This document shows positions 24,362-35,943 of a stretch of DNA of 64,000 nt, piece by piece (the stretch's first letter is position 1; each line of letters opens with the position of its first letter). This stretch comes from Perilla frutescens. Lineage: Eukaryota; Streptophyta; Magnoliopsida; Lamiales; Lamiaceae. The position numbers were made by a program, and so were the translations under genes. The notes under the pieces are model-generated. The model was not told the DNA's origin, did no database searches, and saw nothing but the letters and a program-made list of their open reading frames with translations. The stretch covers positions 44,327,001 to 44,391,000 of the forward strand of contig BRKX01000009.1 in NCBI GenBank assembly GCA_026008535.1. The letters run 5' to 3'.

Positions 24362-24851
24362 TTAATAAAGGGGTTATTTGCCTTCAAATACACAAACTTT
24401 AGGGATGTTTTGATTTTTCACACGTACGTAGTTTTAATAACATGAACTTAATATTTGTTTACTTTTTTACACGATTTTCAAATTCCGACCAATTTAATCT
24501 GACATGGTTACCGGAGGATGGAATGATTATCGTCAAGCAAAACTCCTTCCAAATTTCAAACAAGCAAATAATTATACCTACAATATAAAAAAAAAAAAAA
24601 TTGGAGTTTGGAAAGATTGTCTTCATCTTTTGCAGATCATTGATTAGTGTGAATCCTGACCTGTTTGTGATTCATAATTCTTCAAATAGATTAATTCTCA
24701 GTCGAAGGAAATTGATCGGATTTTAAAAATCGTGTGAAAAATCAAACAGATAATAAGTTCATGTTATTAGAGCTACATTTTTTAAAACGCGTGAAAAACC
24801 AAAACACCCCTAAAAATTTGTGTATTTTAAGATAATTAACTCTTAAAAAAA
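24362..24851. mobile_element. Long-TIR Mutator-like MITE
   Basis: The element is about 24371-24842. The left arm begins GGGGTTATTTGCCTTCAAAT and the right arm reversed begins GAGTTAATTATCTTAAAATA. Similarity continues for about 140 bp and includes ACACAAA.TTTTAGGG.TGTTTTG and a shared AATAACATGAACTTA. The flanking 9-mers (TTAATAAAG and TTAAAAAAA) agree at 7 of 9 positions. No coding capacity. Confidence 0.6.
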
Positions 24852-27800
24852 TATTCAATAAATTTCCAAGAGATTATTATATTGGAGTATAACACCTTCT
24901 GCAACACATTTAGTTTGTGGAACACCACAGGTTTAGAATTGAGAATCTCATCTGACGAGCAACCACAAACTTCAAATTGTCATGAATTGAAAATTAGACA
25001 AATATGTATCAACATCACAAAAATATGTTATGCCTAAAAATATTGCCAGCACTTACATACAATATACGCATCTTAATCAATTAACGTGTACATTAAACCT
25101 TATCCCATCAATGTTAGCAAACAATTGATCATAGTGTATGAAAAAAGCAATTCGACATGAAAAATGTAAGCTCAAGTTTCTTTGAATTTTACAAACTTTG
25201 AAATTGCGATTGAATGTGATTTGATTATTTCCAAATCAAAATTGCAATTTGTCATATTTTGTTACTTATCAAAATTGAGTTCAAAGTTAGCTTCAAATCA
25301 TATAAGATTCATATCCAATTAAAAAATATAAATTCGAATTTCTTTTAAAGAGAAAATAAACCAAATTAAATGTTTTCTTTTTATGTTCAACAAGTTGTGT
25401 TCAAATATATCTTACGGTTCTGCCCTATATATGTATATATGAGTGTGTATGTGCGGCGTAAGAGTCGGGAGTTAACAACACCTTTTTAGTTAATTATTAA
25501 TTAGATCGAGTAGTTATGAAGTTAAGAAAAACAAATCATAATTATTTTGAAATTTCATAATGAATTAAGATTAGCTTTAGAGCAAATTGAAGAAAAAAGC
25601 TTGGCTTTATATTTTTCTATGTTGGTGGCAGTCATTTTCTTGTTGACCTTATATGTTAAAATAAGAACAAAAAAGTTGTTGGCAATCTACTGTGTTTCTT
25701 TTAATATATATATAATAAAGCGTAATAATCTGCAAAAAAGGATTGGAAGATTATTTTATAATTTCCAATTAAAGCCATCTACACCTGTCTATAAATAATT
25801 GTTGAGTTATTTAGCATAGAGCTCTAATCATGTACGTACACTAGGATTCTCTATGAGAAAATATATACTATACATCTTTGAGTACATTTGTATTATATAT
25901 ATGTTTACATAAAATTGATGAAATAAAATATAAAATTAATATATATTAAATAGAATAACCTAATGGGTATGCGGCAAATTATTCGAAATTAGGTAAGTAG
26001 ATTAGAGTAAATTAAATAAAAAATGAAGATCGAATTTAATTATCAGCCAAGTATTGCTTTTAAAAAATTGATTTCATTAATGATTTAAAGTTGTCATGGT
26101 TATTATCAAATGCATACATGTAATAATTTTATTTTATTTTTTCTTCTCGAGTAACATGTAATAATTTGACTAGTTAACTTAGACATAACAAATTAGATTA
26201 ATTTAGAACACTTTATTAAGACTTATATAATATGGGATGAGGATGAAAGTCGATAAACTCTATCAATACAAAACAACATTATTCATAATTCACATGCGCG
26301 CGGGAAAATGAAAATTATTGGCCATTCGATTAATAATTAAAATATATCGAACCTCTATCTAATATATAAATTGAAAAAAAATCAGGAAATATATTCAATG
26401 TCGAAAAAGAATTCAAATATAAGTTAGAAACTCGGCAAAAAAAAATATCGCAAACTTAAAACAATATTAACAGAAAAAATAAAAATAAGAGGAAAAAAGG
26501 CCAATAATTAAACATATCCAAAAAACGATAACTAAAAAAATAAGGAAAATGGATTGACCCCAACCTCAAACTTTATACCTAAGTGATGGCTCTAGGAATT
26601 ATTTCTCGAGGTTTTCGCTTTCAATAAAAAAATACATTTATTTGGCACATAATTGTCTCTAGATCGACTTTTTTAAATACTTTTATTAGCTAAAACTTTT
26701 TAGTGGGATTAGACAACAACTTTAGTTTTAAAAAAAGTCATATAATAATCAAAATTCAAATTGGAGCGTGGGGGTCCTTCATTGGATCCCTATCTATCTT
26801 TTGAAAATAAATTTTAGTATTTGCACAAAAAAATTGGGGTCAAGGGAGGGGGGGCTTTTTCCCCTTCACGAAAAAAAAAAATAGAACAACCTCGAATCAT
26901 TGTGAAGAGACATAAATTCCTAGCATTGTTTCATCGATATTCTTTTTCTTTTTAATAGAGATTAACCATAAAACATTATTTTGCACTTTGTGTGAGTATA
27001 AAACTACTAAAACAAACCTAAAGTCTTTTTTCTTTAATGAGAGAGTACGTTACGTACACATTGTATGTGTGTGTAGATATATATGCATAAGCTTATGGTA
27101 AAAAAAAAATTATAGTTCTTTCCAATCAGCAAAAGAACTATTAAAATTATAATTAGATGTATCTCAGGCAATAAGATATCAATCAGTACCTAAGTGGTTA
27201 TGTAAAAATAGAAGTCATTAATTAATATCTCAGACGTTTGATAGTAGTCCTTTAAGTAAAGGTTGTGTGATATTAATTACATAAACACATAATTAAACAA
27301 ATACCCTCAATTCAATTGCAAATAACTATACGTATGTAGGATGTAATCATGTTGTAAAACATCAAAATTCGAAACTTTATTAGCTTCAACTTTTTTATGG
27401 TCATAACTCGAGACATACTAGTAGTAGTAGTATTGTGAAATAAAACTACAAATTTGACGAATTAAAGGTTAATCTTCCGGATCAGGTCCCCTGTTCTCAT
27501 CCGTATTATATTTCGTATTCCATAACTAAGTTTTTTCTTAATTTATTTGTTAATTTTTTTTTAATATACCCTCATTGGGGAAGGGTGAATCTAAATAGAA
27601 AATTTAAATAAAAAAATCACAATAAATTAAAAAATTAAAAAAAATAAAGAATTGGAACAGGAATTATAAGAGGTGATCCATTTCTTAATCTTCTACATCC
27701 TTTCTAACTACAAAGTTAAATTCGAGAAGTTAGCCCACGTATATTTGGGGGAAAATTATTCGCAGATCCAAAAGAGCCTATTCGTGGACTGGCCCAGTAT

Positions 27801-28629
27801 AGAAATATATAAATGGGCCAACGTCTAATTTTTACCCCACAACATTTCACTAATTCTGAAGCTTTATTATCTGTACTCGGAAGATTCGATGATATTCGTG
27901 GTTTTAATTTAAGACAAATATCTGTAAAAAAATTTTTTTTGGGGATATTAGTAGCAACATTAGTAGATGTTAATTTTATCATTCTTGATTTTTTTTTAGC
28001 CTCCTGCTGTGTAAACGACATTGATTTGTTTTTTAACTATGTCGTGTAAAAAACACACAACATTGTCGATATTAACATATTAGAAGGGGTAAAAAAAAAA
28101 GACCAACATAATTAACATCTATTTAATGAGTAAGATATATCCCCAAAAAATTATTTACAAAAATATTTTTAATTAAAATTTCAAAATTGGGGTACGGACA
28201 GTTGGGCACCATCGAATCTTCCTTCTGGACTGATATTGTAATATTTGGTAAATCAAGGCATTTTGTGTAGAATGCAGTAAAATTTAATATTTTTGAGGAA
28301 ACTTTATTCCAGTTCATACTTATTAATTACTCCATTTCATACTTATTAAGTAATTAATCAAATATTACTTATTTTGATGAAATTTTATTCAAGTTCATAC
28401 TTATTAAGCGGTACTTATATACGAATTCCACTATACACGAATTAGTTAATTATTTTACCCATGAAAATATCTCTTCTCACGGACAGTAACTAATACGTGT
28501 ATAGTCCAATTCTCTCACTCATAATAAGTATCCGAAACATACACACCCTGAAGAGAAATTATTTACTTTTTCAGTCAAAGAAAATGGATTATTTCTAATT
28601 CTTTTTGTTCAGAAGATGGAAAGTATGAC

Positions 28630-28664
<35 letters not shown>

Positions 28665-28827
28665 TATTATATATTTATATGTGGTTATGAAATATATTCC
28701 ACAAGAAGATTGAAACTTATGAGTGAAGAATGTGGCCATTTTGGTAAGCAAGTTTGAGTTGGAGAAGTGGATAAGACATTAATGGGAATATTTTTTTATG
28801 CAAAATTAGAGAAATAAAAGAAAATTA
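24852..28827. other. Intergenic, no gene recognised
   Basis: About 4 kb of AT-rich DNA. Short open frames at 25,547 (83 codons) and 27,813 (78 codons, opposite a 101-codon frame) match nothing I recognise and lack coding-like composition. A TTGACCCCAA / TTGGGGTCAA inverted pair at about 26,555 and 26,838 could mark a decayed element, but no target duplication was found. Confidence 0.5.
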
Positions 28828-28891
28828 AACCTGCGCAGGCAAAGCCCAACAGATTTCGAGTCTGTCTCCTTAACCACTCGGACATATCGAC
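28828..28891 (-). pseudogene. Truncated tRNA-Ser(CGA) relic
   Basis: On the - strand the sequence from 28891 reads as a tRNA-Ser 5' half: GTCGATATGTCCGAGTGG, an intact D arm, an anticodon stem-loop with CGA in a CTCGAAA loop, and the long variable arm GGGCTTTGCCTGC. It enters the T stem (GCAGG) and then diverges to TTTAATTTTC instead of TTCGAATCCTGC. The T-stem 3' side and the acceptor 3' strand are missing, so it cannot mature. Confidence 0.8.
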
Positions 28892-30269
28892 TTTTGATAT
28901 GTGATACCTACAAGATTTTATAAACCAAATAATGGAATGCAATTACTAAATTAATACCACTAAGCTAAATAAGCGCTTAAATTATTCTCACCCATTAAAA
29001 CTACATATGTTTTTGTTAGCATTTCATCAACTTTTTCACCACTTCTACAATTTCCTCTACTACAAATTAATATATGTTCGTACCATCCATTCAAAAAAAA
29101 AAAAAATCCATCAATTTGTAAACATCAATCTATATTTACATTTAATAGTTTGCTTATAAAATATTGAAAGTTTCTTTTTCTAGTTGAAATCAAGGGGACA
29201 AGGATAAAGTCAAATCCCAACAAACTTTCTATTTAACTATTTTCTATACTTAGTTGGAAACTGAAGTAATTTCATTTCTTGCAATTACAATAATCTCATT
29301 ATTAAAACACTTGTCAACCGTATGATGTATACTCAACAACTAAATATAAAATAAATTAATTAAAAAATGGAAACAAGAAGTAGAACAAGTTGCAAAGGCA
29401 CTAGCTCAACAAAAATTGAAGGAAATTAAAAGCGTGACTTGACTTTTGAATATTAGAAAAAGGGTGCTAATTCCATATTCTTCAAGTCAATCCAATTTAG
29501 TGCTCATTCCACTCCTACTTCCAAGAATTCCATTTTCTAATATTATTTGCAACTATGCCATCATTAGAATCTTGATTTTTTTTTTCTGAATAATTCGAAA
29601 TCAATATTATTTTGGAATTTTAAATATGTAAGGTTTTTATTTAAGAAATTGCCTAATTTATAACTTGAAAACTTTTACTTATAGCAATATACCCCCTTTT
29701 TGTCTAAATTATCTAGAATAACAACCGAAGTCGCCAATTTAAAGTATTCATATTTTTCTCTTTACTCCTCTCATTAGATAGATGAATAATTTGCAATCAT
29801 GCCATGGTTGAAGATATTGTGCTTATTTATTTTATTATGAATTTCTGTTTATAGAAACTCTTTTTCTAAATTCTCCCAAATGATCTCAAACGATACCCGC
29901 CAGCCGCCATCATAGTCACAATCTTCAAAAATCTTTTCAACTTTCTTGTAAAAATCGACAATTAATACCATCACTCGTGAGTCATCAACATTGCTTTTTA
30001 GCAATTTATTGTTTTCTTTTTTGGGGTAAAAAATCGTATCAATTAAAAATTAAAATGACACGGCAAGTGACAATATTTATCTAAGAATGCCAATAAAATT
30101 TTCCAAACTTAGGATGATGAATCTACCAAGTGGTTTATGGTGCAAGACTCGTTGATACTTTATAGTGTTGTGTACAATTGCACTGATTCTGAATTTACAA
30201 TAATCTGAAGTACGAGAAACAATGGAATTGAGCAGAAAGCAACAATAATAATAATCTGAAATGAACTGT
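28892..30269. other. Intergenic, no gene seen
   Basis: AT-rich DNA between the tRNA relic and the tandem array. No coding signal, inverted repeat or LTR boundary was recognised. Confidence 0.5.
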
Positions 30270-30414
30270 TAACAAACTGGAATGTCGAATCAGCAAGATT
30301 CTGACAAGTCGAGTCGAGGGGACCTCTCTTCAGAAGATAAATACGACTATTGCTCACGGTTTGGTGTGTTGTCTCTCAAAGATGAAACAACTTCATCCTT
30401 CCGGGTAGCACCAC

Positions 30415-32020
30415 AATTCCGACAAGGCTCCGGCGAACTAGACAATGTCAGAATTGGGAGCAGACACTATGTATGATTTCTGGAAACGCTCCGGCGAACT
30501 AGACAATGTCATAAATGAGAGCAGACACTGGCAAGGCTCCGATGAACTAGGCAATGTCAGAACTGCGGCAGTAGCACCACAATTCTGGCAAGGTTCCGGC
30601 AAACTAGATAATGTCAAAATTGAGAGCAGACACTGTGCATGATGCAGTGGAAGCAGACACTATGTATGATTTCCGGCAAGGCTCTAATGAACTAGACAAT
30701 GTCATAATTGGGAGCAGACGCTAGCAAGGCTCTGACGAACTAGACAATGCAATTCTGGCAGGGCTGAGGCGAACTAGACAATGTCAGAACTGGGAGCAGA
30801 CACTATGTATGATGTAATGGGAGCAGACACTATGTATGGACAATGTCAGAACTGGGAGCAGACACTATGTATACTATGTATGATGCAATGGGAGCAGACC
30901 TATGTATGGACAATGTCAGAACTGGGAGCAGACACTATGTAAGACACTATGTAACTGGGAGCAGACACTATGTGAGACACTATGTATGATTTATGGCAAG
31001 GCTCCAGCGAACTAGACAATGTCAGAACTGCGGCAGTAGCACCGATGAAGATACTTGTTTTTCTGTGTCTTAGCATGCTATGAGAACTACTCTCCAGTTT
31101 CAGGTGGGGATCAACAATTGCACCGATGAAGGTACTTGTTTTTCTGTGTCTTAGCATGCTATGAGAACTACTCTCCAGTTTCAGGTGGGGATCAGCAATT
31201 AGGGTGAGACGTCCTATATATAGTAGGACTCTCCAGTTTTGTTGAACTAGACAATGTCAGAATTGCTGTAGTAGCACCAATGAAGATGCTTGTTTTTCGT
31301 GTCTTAGCATGCTATGAGAACTACTCTCCAGTTTCAGGTGGGGATCGGCAATTAGGGTGAGACGTCCTATATATAGTAGGACTCTCCAGTTTTGTTGAAC
31401 TAGACAATGTCAGAATTACTGTAGTAGCACCAATGAAGATGCTTGTTTTTTTGTGTCTCTTGGCATGCTAGACAGCACCATTACTCCAGCGGTGGGGATC
31501 AAGAATTAGGGTTTGAGGGGCACAACACCATTACTCTAGCGGTAGCACCAGCATTGCAATTAGGGTGAGACGTCCTATATATAGTAAGACTCTCCAGTTT
31601 TGTTGAACTAGACAATGTCAGAATTGCTGTAGTAGCACCAATGAAGATGCTTGTTTTTTTGTGTCTCTTGGCATGCTAGACAGCACCATTACTCCAGCGG
31701 TGGGGATCAAGAATTAGGGTTTGAGGGGCACAACACCATTACTCCAGCGGTAGCACCAGCATTGCAATTAGGGTGAGACGTCCTATATATAGTAGGACTC
31801 TCCAGTTTTGTTGAACTAGACAATGTCAGAATTGCTGTAGTAGCACCAATGAAGATGCTTGTTTTTCTGTGTCTCTTGGCATGCTAGACAGCACCATTAC
31901 TCCAGCGGTGGGGATCAAGAATTAGGGTTTGAGGGGCACAACACCATTACTCCAGCGGTGGGGATCAAGAATTAGGGTTTGAGGGGCACAACACCATTAC
32001 TCCAGCGGTAGCACCAGCAT
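30415..32020. repeat. Compound tandem array with three unit types
   Basis: Three overlapping repeat types. Unit A, about 60 bp, is built on GAACTAGACAATGTCAGAA and GGGAGCAGACACTATGTATG (30,420-31,030). Unit B, about 154 bp, runs from GAAGATGCTTGTTTTT through CTCTCCAGTTT and GTCCTATATATAGTAGGACT back to a unit A core (31,040-31,430). Unit C, about 208 bp, is unit B with an added ATTACTCCAGCGGTGGGGATC segment (31,430-32,020). The palindrome-like GTCCTATATATAGTAGGACT starts at 31,211, 31,364, 31,572 (one base changed) and 31,780. Copies are very similar in the B and C parts, suggesting recent expansion. No transposon ends or convincing open frame were seen. Confidence 0.8.
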
Positions 32021-32034
32021 TGAGACCAGATGCA

Positions 32035-33976
32035 TAACCTCCAGGAATTACCAGCCTCCACTAAATGTGAACCATCAAGTGCACGGGTACATGCAGGTGC
32101 GCGCGCGTGTGCACGTGTGGGCTCATGACCCACATACTTGTGCACTTTAGATATTACACTTAAGTGTTAATACACTTAAATACACTTATTAACTAGGTTA
32201 AGAAATCAATTTGGGATCATTAAATGTGCGTAAGGCACATTTTTCCACACACCATAAATGCTTAATTGTGCGACCGGTTTCAACAATTAATTTCTCATTC
32301 ACTGAAAATCGGATTTGAAAAAATAAAAATACTATGATTATTTACTATAAATATAGAATAATCGTACGCTATTTAATTCCTTCAAAATTAAATAACTTTA
32401 TCACTAAAAATCGGATAAAATGAATCACGGCTCAATTTATTACCTCTAATTTTCTATCCTATCGCATATGTATCATAGTGCTAATTGAATTGCTTACGAC
32501 TTACGAGCTAGCTAAATATTCGACATCTATCAGTGTGGAGATTCATCGGAATACGGACACCCCACAAAGGCTTCTCTGGATTACTTAAACATGTTGAACT
32601 TCTTTGTTCTCCAAAAAAAAAATGTTTGAAAATAATTAAGAATGTTTTTCTCTTATAAAATGGCGACACGTGCCCTACATGGGGTCGCAACTTGAGAGAA
32701 ACGCGATATCTATTACCCGCTAAAACACGACTTTTATTATATTTAATTCTCTAACATTTGCAAACACATGTTGAAGATTTTGGATGGATGGGAGACACGA
32801 TTTTAGTGAGTAAAAGCGCACTTTGTATTGTCTTGTCAATTTTCAGCCATTCCACTTTTGTGGGTCACACCAAACGATAAGGTTTGGTTCATTTTCTCTT
32901 CCTTGGAATTTTTCCCACCAACAATTTTTCCCCATCTTCTTTTGTCACACTTTTAATAGTAAAGATGAATAATTTTCAGGCTTCTCTTTCTAGTTATATC
33001 AATGAGATAGGGAGATCTCAATGAATAAAATAGGGAATAAAATAGGGTTCGGTTTAAAACGATGTTCGGACGAGTGAAAATTTTACAAAATGTACGTGTT
33101 GCTTTTTTTTTCAATGAATGTGGGGGAACCTAGGAATTTTATTTCACGGGACCTAATTGAAAAAATTACATTCAAAAGAAAATAATGTCATCGGCATAAT
33201 TATACAAAAGTGTAAGTTGGTAACAATTTTAATGTAAAGAGTTTACCTTACAATTCTCAAATGTCAACTTCATTCAAAGTGTTTAATGATAGCTAGAATA
33301 TAAGTCATAAAAGCTTCAAAAAGACAAAGAACGATACAATCAAGGTACGTTGTGTATGTCATTCCAAGGTGAAGCAAAAGAAACTAACCATTTTATTTTA
33401 CTTTATTGACGAAAACAAAGAAAATGTACAAATTGAATTTGAAATTAAGTATATCCTTTAATTTGTAAGTAAAGAGCGAAATAAGTATAGAAGTAAGGTC
33501 TCTCTCTCTCTCTGTCTCTCACAAAAAACTTGTGTAAGACTGTCTTATGAATCAAAATTCGTTAGATGAATCTTTTAACTCAGATTCAATACAAAAAGGT
33601 GGTGGATTTTTTGTATTTTTTAGTCAAAAAAAGTATATATCATTTTTAATACGGAAAAATGTCATTATAAAAATGCAGTGGCATTTTTGTAATTATCAGT
33701 ATGGAAAAAATATCATTTCTAATATTAAAAAATATTATTTTTAATACTGAAATGTATATATCATTATCTGGATCGAGTTCGGATGGAAGGATTTGTGGGA
33801 TCCGTCTGATGGATTTAATCCGTCAAACTGCATCAGATAAGTCTGTTTCTATTTTTTTTAATACCTACAGTTGTTACTTATAAATGAGCACAGAGTGTCG
33901 ACCTAATAAACATTAATACAATTTGAATATATAATCTTTTAATTATGGGATCACCAACTTGCTAATTAGGCCTAGG
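32035..33976. other. Intergenic, no gene seen
   Basis: AT-rich DNA with a short CT tract at about 33,500. Small open frames at 33,547 and 33,701 look like chance. No element boundary was recognised until the hAT-like end at about 33,973. Confidence 0.5.
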
Positions 33977-34160
33977 GGTGTCAACAGAGACGGACGCATG
34001 AATGTTAATTTGGGGGGACGAAATGTAGGAATTTTAATTTTGGGGGGCGAAAAATAGTATTACAATGTAAATTATATTATACATAAAAAAAAATTGTCAA
34101 AAATTGAGGGTGGCGGGTGCCCCCACCACCCACCCCCATGTGTCCATCCTTGAGTGTCAA
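33977..34160. mobile_element. Small hAT MITE nested in another hAT-like end
   Basis: The element is 33985-34152 (168 bp). Its ends are an imperfect inverted repeat: CAGAGACGGACGCATG on the left and CAAGGATGGACACATG reversed on the right. Flanks GGTGTCAA and AGTGTCAA agree at 7 of 8 positions, an 8-bp hAT-type target duplication. Removing the insert rejoins a TAGGGGTGTCAA sequence that itself looks like a hAT terminus. Confidence 0.7.
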
Positions 34161-34839
34161 GATACAGTACACCTTACTTTTTTCGTCATACCTTATATTT
34201 TACATTAATTTACGGTATGATTTTTATCATACCGTTGACGTACTTTATCTTCTGGTATACTTTAAGTTATGTATGACACATAATGCATACTTTTACCATA
34301 TCTTCTTACGGTATACCTTACCGTATCGACATTTCGGTATACCGCACCATACTGAAATTTCGGGTATACTAAAAATTATTTAGTAAAAAAGCTCATGCGT
34401 AAATAATAATAGTAACGACATCAAATATCCCTAATAACAATCAAATACCAATACAATAAATCAACAATGAAACTCCAACATAATAAAAAAAATAATGCAA
34501 TTATGTTAAAATCCTGGCAAATATTAAATACACGATTATTAAAAGCACAATTTCAATTCCCAACAAATATTACAAACATAAACATATAATTCCAACATTT
34601 TAAAATCCAATACAATTATGGAAACTTCAAGTCTCCAACATCTCAACAAACGTTTATGATGAACATACTAAATATTATAGTATTGTATGAAATATAATAT
34701 TTCCTAAATATTTATGATGAACATACTAAGTATTATAGTATTGTATAACATATCTCATTTTATATTAATTTTCTTGATAATTCATCATAACTGTTAGTTT
34801 AAATATTAAAGAAGCATATAATTAAGATTATTATTTATT
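34161..34839. repeat. CGGTATACC-rich subterminal tract and start of a ~210-bp tandem repeat
   Basis: Positions 34,165-34,375 carry many diverged copies of a CGGTATACC motif on both strands. From about 34,650 the sequence enters a tandem repeat containing ACTAAGTATTATAGTATTGTAT. This is broken by the LTR insertion at 34,845 and resumes at 40,104. No coding signal. Confidence 0.6.
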
Positions 34840-35183
34840 ATATTTGTTAGGAAAAACTATCAAGGGTTTTTCTGACAAGGGGTTTTGATGAGATGTCAAA
34901 ATATGTCAAAATAAGCAAAGAGCTTTGAAAAACTGAAAAGAAATCAAGCATAAAACTAAGGATGATCATATAAAAAAATTGAGCTATCAAAGCCAAAAGA
35001 AATGATCAATCCAAGTGAGAAAAAGAAAAGAAAAGATAGAAAAGAAAAGGAGAGAAAAGAAAAGAGAAAAAAAAAAAAAGAAACCAGCCAAGAGCTGAGA
35101 AAAGAGAGAGAGAAAAAATAGAGAGAAAAAGAAAAAAAATCCAGCCACAAAGGGCTATGAAAAAAAGAAACTGTAGCTTGCTA

Positions 35184-35902
35184 GATTAGTGTAACACAAA
35201 TTTTTGTATTTAATTTGGTAAAACACAAAACAGTGTACAATAAAATGATTTCGGATCAAAAATATAAATTTATGGATCCAATCTCTATTTTTCCTCTGAT
35301 TCTTCTCTTCAAAACTTAATTTTCAAACGGCCTTTGAAATCTTCAGAGTAAATTTGTCTCTTTGTTTTTCTCAGACTTATTGTTTGAACTTGGCCTTTGA
35401 AGTTTTCGGGGAAGATTTGTATCCTCGATCTTTTTTGACTTGATCTTTAGTCTTGATAACGTTAACTCGGAGGGCCGACGCCTTGTTTCCGGATCAAACA
35501 CTAATTTCGGGATGAATTTGGTGAAGAACGCATTTGAATGTCACAAGAACGCCTTGAATATCTGAGAGAATTTCACTTATGGAAGTTCTCAAATTCTTGA
35601 ACTCTTCAAATGGCTTCTGGTGTGTTTTTCAACTGATATGGAGGCCTCTATTTATAGTTGTAGGGAAAGAGATCTAGAGCTGATATGACACTATCTCATT
35701 GGCTGTTGGAAATTGATATATATCTTTTGAAAGATATTTATTTTTTGCCAAAGACTCTTGATGTTTATCATATAATAATATCTTTATTATTTAAATACTT
35801 TATCTAATTTTGGATTTCATAAGATTCCAAAACTAAATAAATATATAAAAAATAATAAAAATATTATATATAATATTTTAAATTTTCACTTACTACAATT
35901 AG
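35184..35902 (-). mobile_element. Nested solo LTR, 709 bp
   Basis: The LTR is 35189-35897, beginning TGTAACAC and ending CTTACTACA on the + strand, with perfect target duplications ATTAG at 35184-35188 and 35898-35902. A TATA box lies on the - strand (CTATAAATAGAGGCC at about 35,643-35,659), which sets the orientation. The target lies in the loop of a perfect 10-bp palindrome (arms 35173-35182 and 35904-35913). No internal coding region remains. Confidence 0.85.
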
Positions 35903-35943
35903 TTAGCAAGCTAAACTGAAAGTTGTAGGTACCATCAAGTGGA

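Noticed and set aside
25547..25798. 83-codon open frame with a hydrophobic stretch
   Set aside because: No recognisable family, AT-driven composition and no splice context; chance frame most likely.
26555..26848. TTGACCCCAA / TTGGGGTCAA inverted pair as a possible MITE
   Set aside because: Only ten matching bases, no further arm similarity and no target duplication.
27716..28049. Overlapping 101- and 78-codon frames on opposite strands
   Set aside because: Neither resembles a known protein. Mutual overlap and low-complexity runs suggest chance.
30282..31157. Several 60-85 codon frames in the tandem array
   Set aside because: Frames are not kept in phase between repeat units and contain no known domain.
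33500..33850. Possible MITE starting TTGTGTAAGACTGTCTTA
   Set aside because: Looks like a familiar plant MITE end, but no inverted partner could be placed.
34956..35165. Low-complexity Ser/Phe/Leu frame opposite a purine-rich tract
   Set aside because: A by-product of the GAAAAGA-rich stretch within the outer LTR.
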